NCBI RefSeq assembly: GCF_003097135.1
Contig: NZ_QEQL01000001.1
Span: 186,001 to 250,000 of the forward strand
DNA length: 64,000 bases
Direction: 5' to 3'
Source: Pseudomonas sp. URIL14HWK12:I12
GTDB lineage: Bacteria > Pseudomonadota > Gammaproteobacteria > Pseudomonadales > Pseudomonadaceae
Positions 63,901 to 64,000 of the stretch are shown piece by piece. Numbering within the stretch: position 1 is the first letter of the stretch; every line of letters begins with the position of its first letter. Under the pieces are notes generated by a model, which saw only the letters and a list, made by a program, of their open reading frames with translations, made no database searches and was not told the origin of the DNA. The position numbers and the translations under genes are program-made.

Positions 63901-64000
63901 GGCAGCGTTTCACCTGGCCAGGGCGTGGCGACCATGCCGGGGCTAGCTTGACCTGGACCAGTGTGCGCACCGGTGAGCGCCTGTATGCCGAGCATCACGG
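60993..64000 (+). CDS. tssM: T6SS membrane complex protein TssM (IcmF), 3' end cut off by window
   Basis: At least 1002 residues, open to the right edge; full TssM is 1100-1300. Helices at about 6-25 and 42-65 and a third at about 355-376 match IcmF topology. The C-terminal part has the usual helical and beta regions and a W-x-R-F-T-W-P-G segment (PRWQRFTWPGRGDHAG), as in the TssM C terminus. At residue about 121, where the Walker A loop GxxGxGKT is expected, it has VLVVGEPAQVQALAPG, so the GTPase site is degenerate. The ATG overlaps the preceding stop (ATGA), with GGAGG 8 bases upstream. Confidence 0.93.
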   Translation, partial: MSLKKAMFWLLVVGVSGGGMALLWLDNPLNAGWDDSLRQRWSVLLLLTCLVAVVIDGFSVLALARLSAMRFLALCQQGGSPMATPYRQNLDQALPVCDVEPLRSLLRFRHGRRWRSKVRLVLVVGEPAQVQALAPGLATDQWQEAGGVVLLHGGSVQTPDCQAWTLWRALCRRRPVDQIVWAVAAEHRAQVAFLNNGLRELEQRARAWTWQAPVHLWVIQGEAVSEHSPDAGAVLDPCQPAERWAVTLQAQATSLLKRSLLCLGQQRTQAGLYALGLSWHLRQGLAQQWCKALHDQQPHLGGRGVPIRGLWFSQPLPRDAHCQPNAWQRHGSWARLLADRYPARRVGWVSARSARWAGVAALVVALGAVAASWSGNMGLLSQAGQALATNTLDSLLPVTRTLTAHAAHGSPWHQRFGLDRSTAVLQRLWPFYTVANQAELAGPTLAHLEAVLRDLDQWPAGALARQVRAERGYEALKAYLMLTDPQRLEPDSLQALGASQQLNPEAWAFYLQQLRAYPSLAPVRNEGLVRLARQRLLAELGQRNAEQNLYQAAMAEALGSYPDLGLAQLAPNTDAALLYHSEQTVPGQFTRQAWEGSVRQALARTARARREQIDWVLAEPDGQAAPPLDADALRRRLEARYWRDYTQAWQRFLNDLRWRDTDTVEAVAIQLSLLSDAHASPLRALFDNLTWHAEAGRERAALGESLLASAQEMIGKPVKVTGPPSGPLDAAFGPLLALRDASASGPNLAGWFTQVARLRLRLQQISSAADPQAVTQALAQGVFQGREADIVAPRAYGQLLAASLGAPWSGAGQALFAQPLEQAWQRLLQPAAQGINRQWREAVVAPWNSALSGRYPFADTTTDASLAFLGQMIRADSGRIERFVQQELAGVLRKQGNRWVVDADNSQGLRLNPAFLNALATLDRVAQVVFSDGNQGLTFELSGQPARDVVQSTLSVDGRRHHYFNHKPRWQRFTWPGRGDHAGASLTWTSVRTGERLYAEHH

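Overview
The window (64 kb, GC-rich, mostly GC-ending codons) reads as a chromosomal segment of a Pseudomonas, most likely of the P. putida group. Pointers are the gacA (TTG start)-uvrC-pgsA-tRNA-Gly block, TusA-PdxB, a MocR/LysE pair, the GMC/cytochrome dehydrogenase set and a type VI secretion (T6SS) cluster. This assignment rests on gene content and order; no database search was possible.

Layout. 1-5.3 kb: the 3' end of a Ku gene (NHEJ), a 43-aa acidic small protein, a VOC protein, an MFS transporter, a DUF4124 protein and a lone trehalose-synthase-like GH13 enzyme. 5.3-7.4 kb: a class I DAHP synthase preceded by a leader that looks like a transcription attenuator (a 39-aa peptide ending in a run of Tyr/Phe/Trp codons, then an 11-bp intrinsic terminator), and a divergent GNAT acetyltransferase. 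7.3-8.0 kb: a divergent pair of small phage-type regulators (BcepMu gp16-like and XRE). 8.0-11.3 kb: gacA, uvrC, pgsA, tRNA-Gly(GCC). 11.3-17.2 kb: an accessory stretch of secreted or membrane proteins of unknown role (371-aa secreted protein, DUF2167, NTF2-like, DUF2254), a decayed second copy of part of the DUF2254 gene, and a periplasmic RNase T2.

17.3-24.3 kb: a coherent catabolic operon on the minus strand (polar amino-acid ABC importer, amidohydrolase, RraA/HMG-aldolase family protein), then an aminotransferase and a divergent LysR regulator. The combination suggests uptake and breakdown of an unusual amino acid, possibly a gamma-hydroxy-glutamate type compound. 24.4-40.3 kb: an EAL phosphodiesterase, an MHS-family transporter whose ribosome-binding site lies in a hairpin, aconitase, rlmM, tusA, pdxB, a membrane GGDEF-EAL protein, MocR regulator/LysE exporter, glpT, a YXWGXW lipoprotein, a TPR protein and a secreted alpha/beta hydrolase. 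40.3-47.4 kb: two aldehyde dehydrogenases (one with an atypical active site), a zinc ABC importer under a probable Zur box, an inositol-phosphatase-family enzyme and Ogt. 47.5-50.4 kb: a three-subunit FAD sugar/alcohol dehydrogenase with an unusually small diheme cytochrome.

50.5-64 kb: a T6SS cluster, read left to right from a good sigma-54 promoter match: tssB, tssC, tssK, tssL, an OmpA-domain membrane protein, hcp, vgrG, PAAR, an unrecognised two-TM protein and tssM, which runs off the right edge. tssA, E, F, G, H and J are not in view. The genes overlap or nearly abut, so they are probably one transcription unit.
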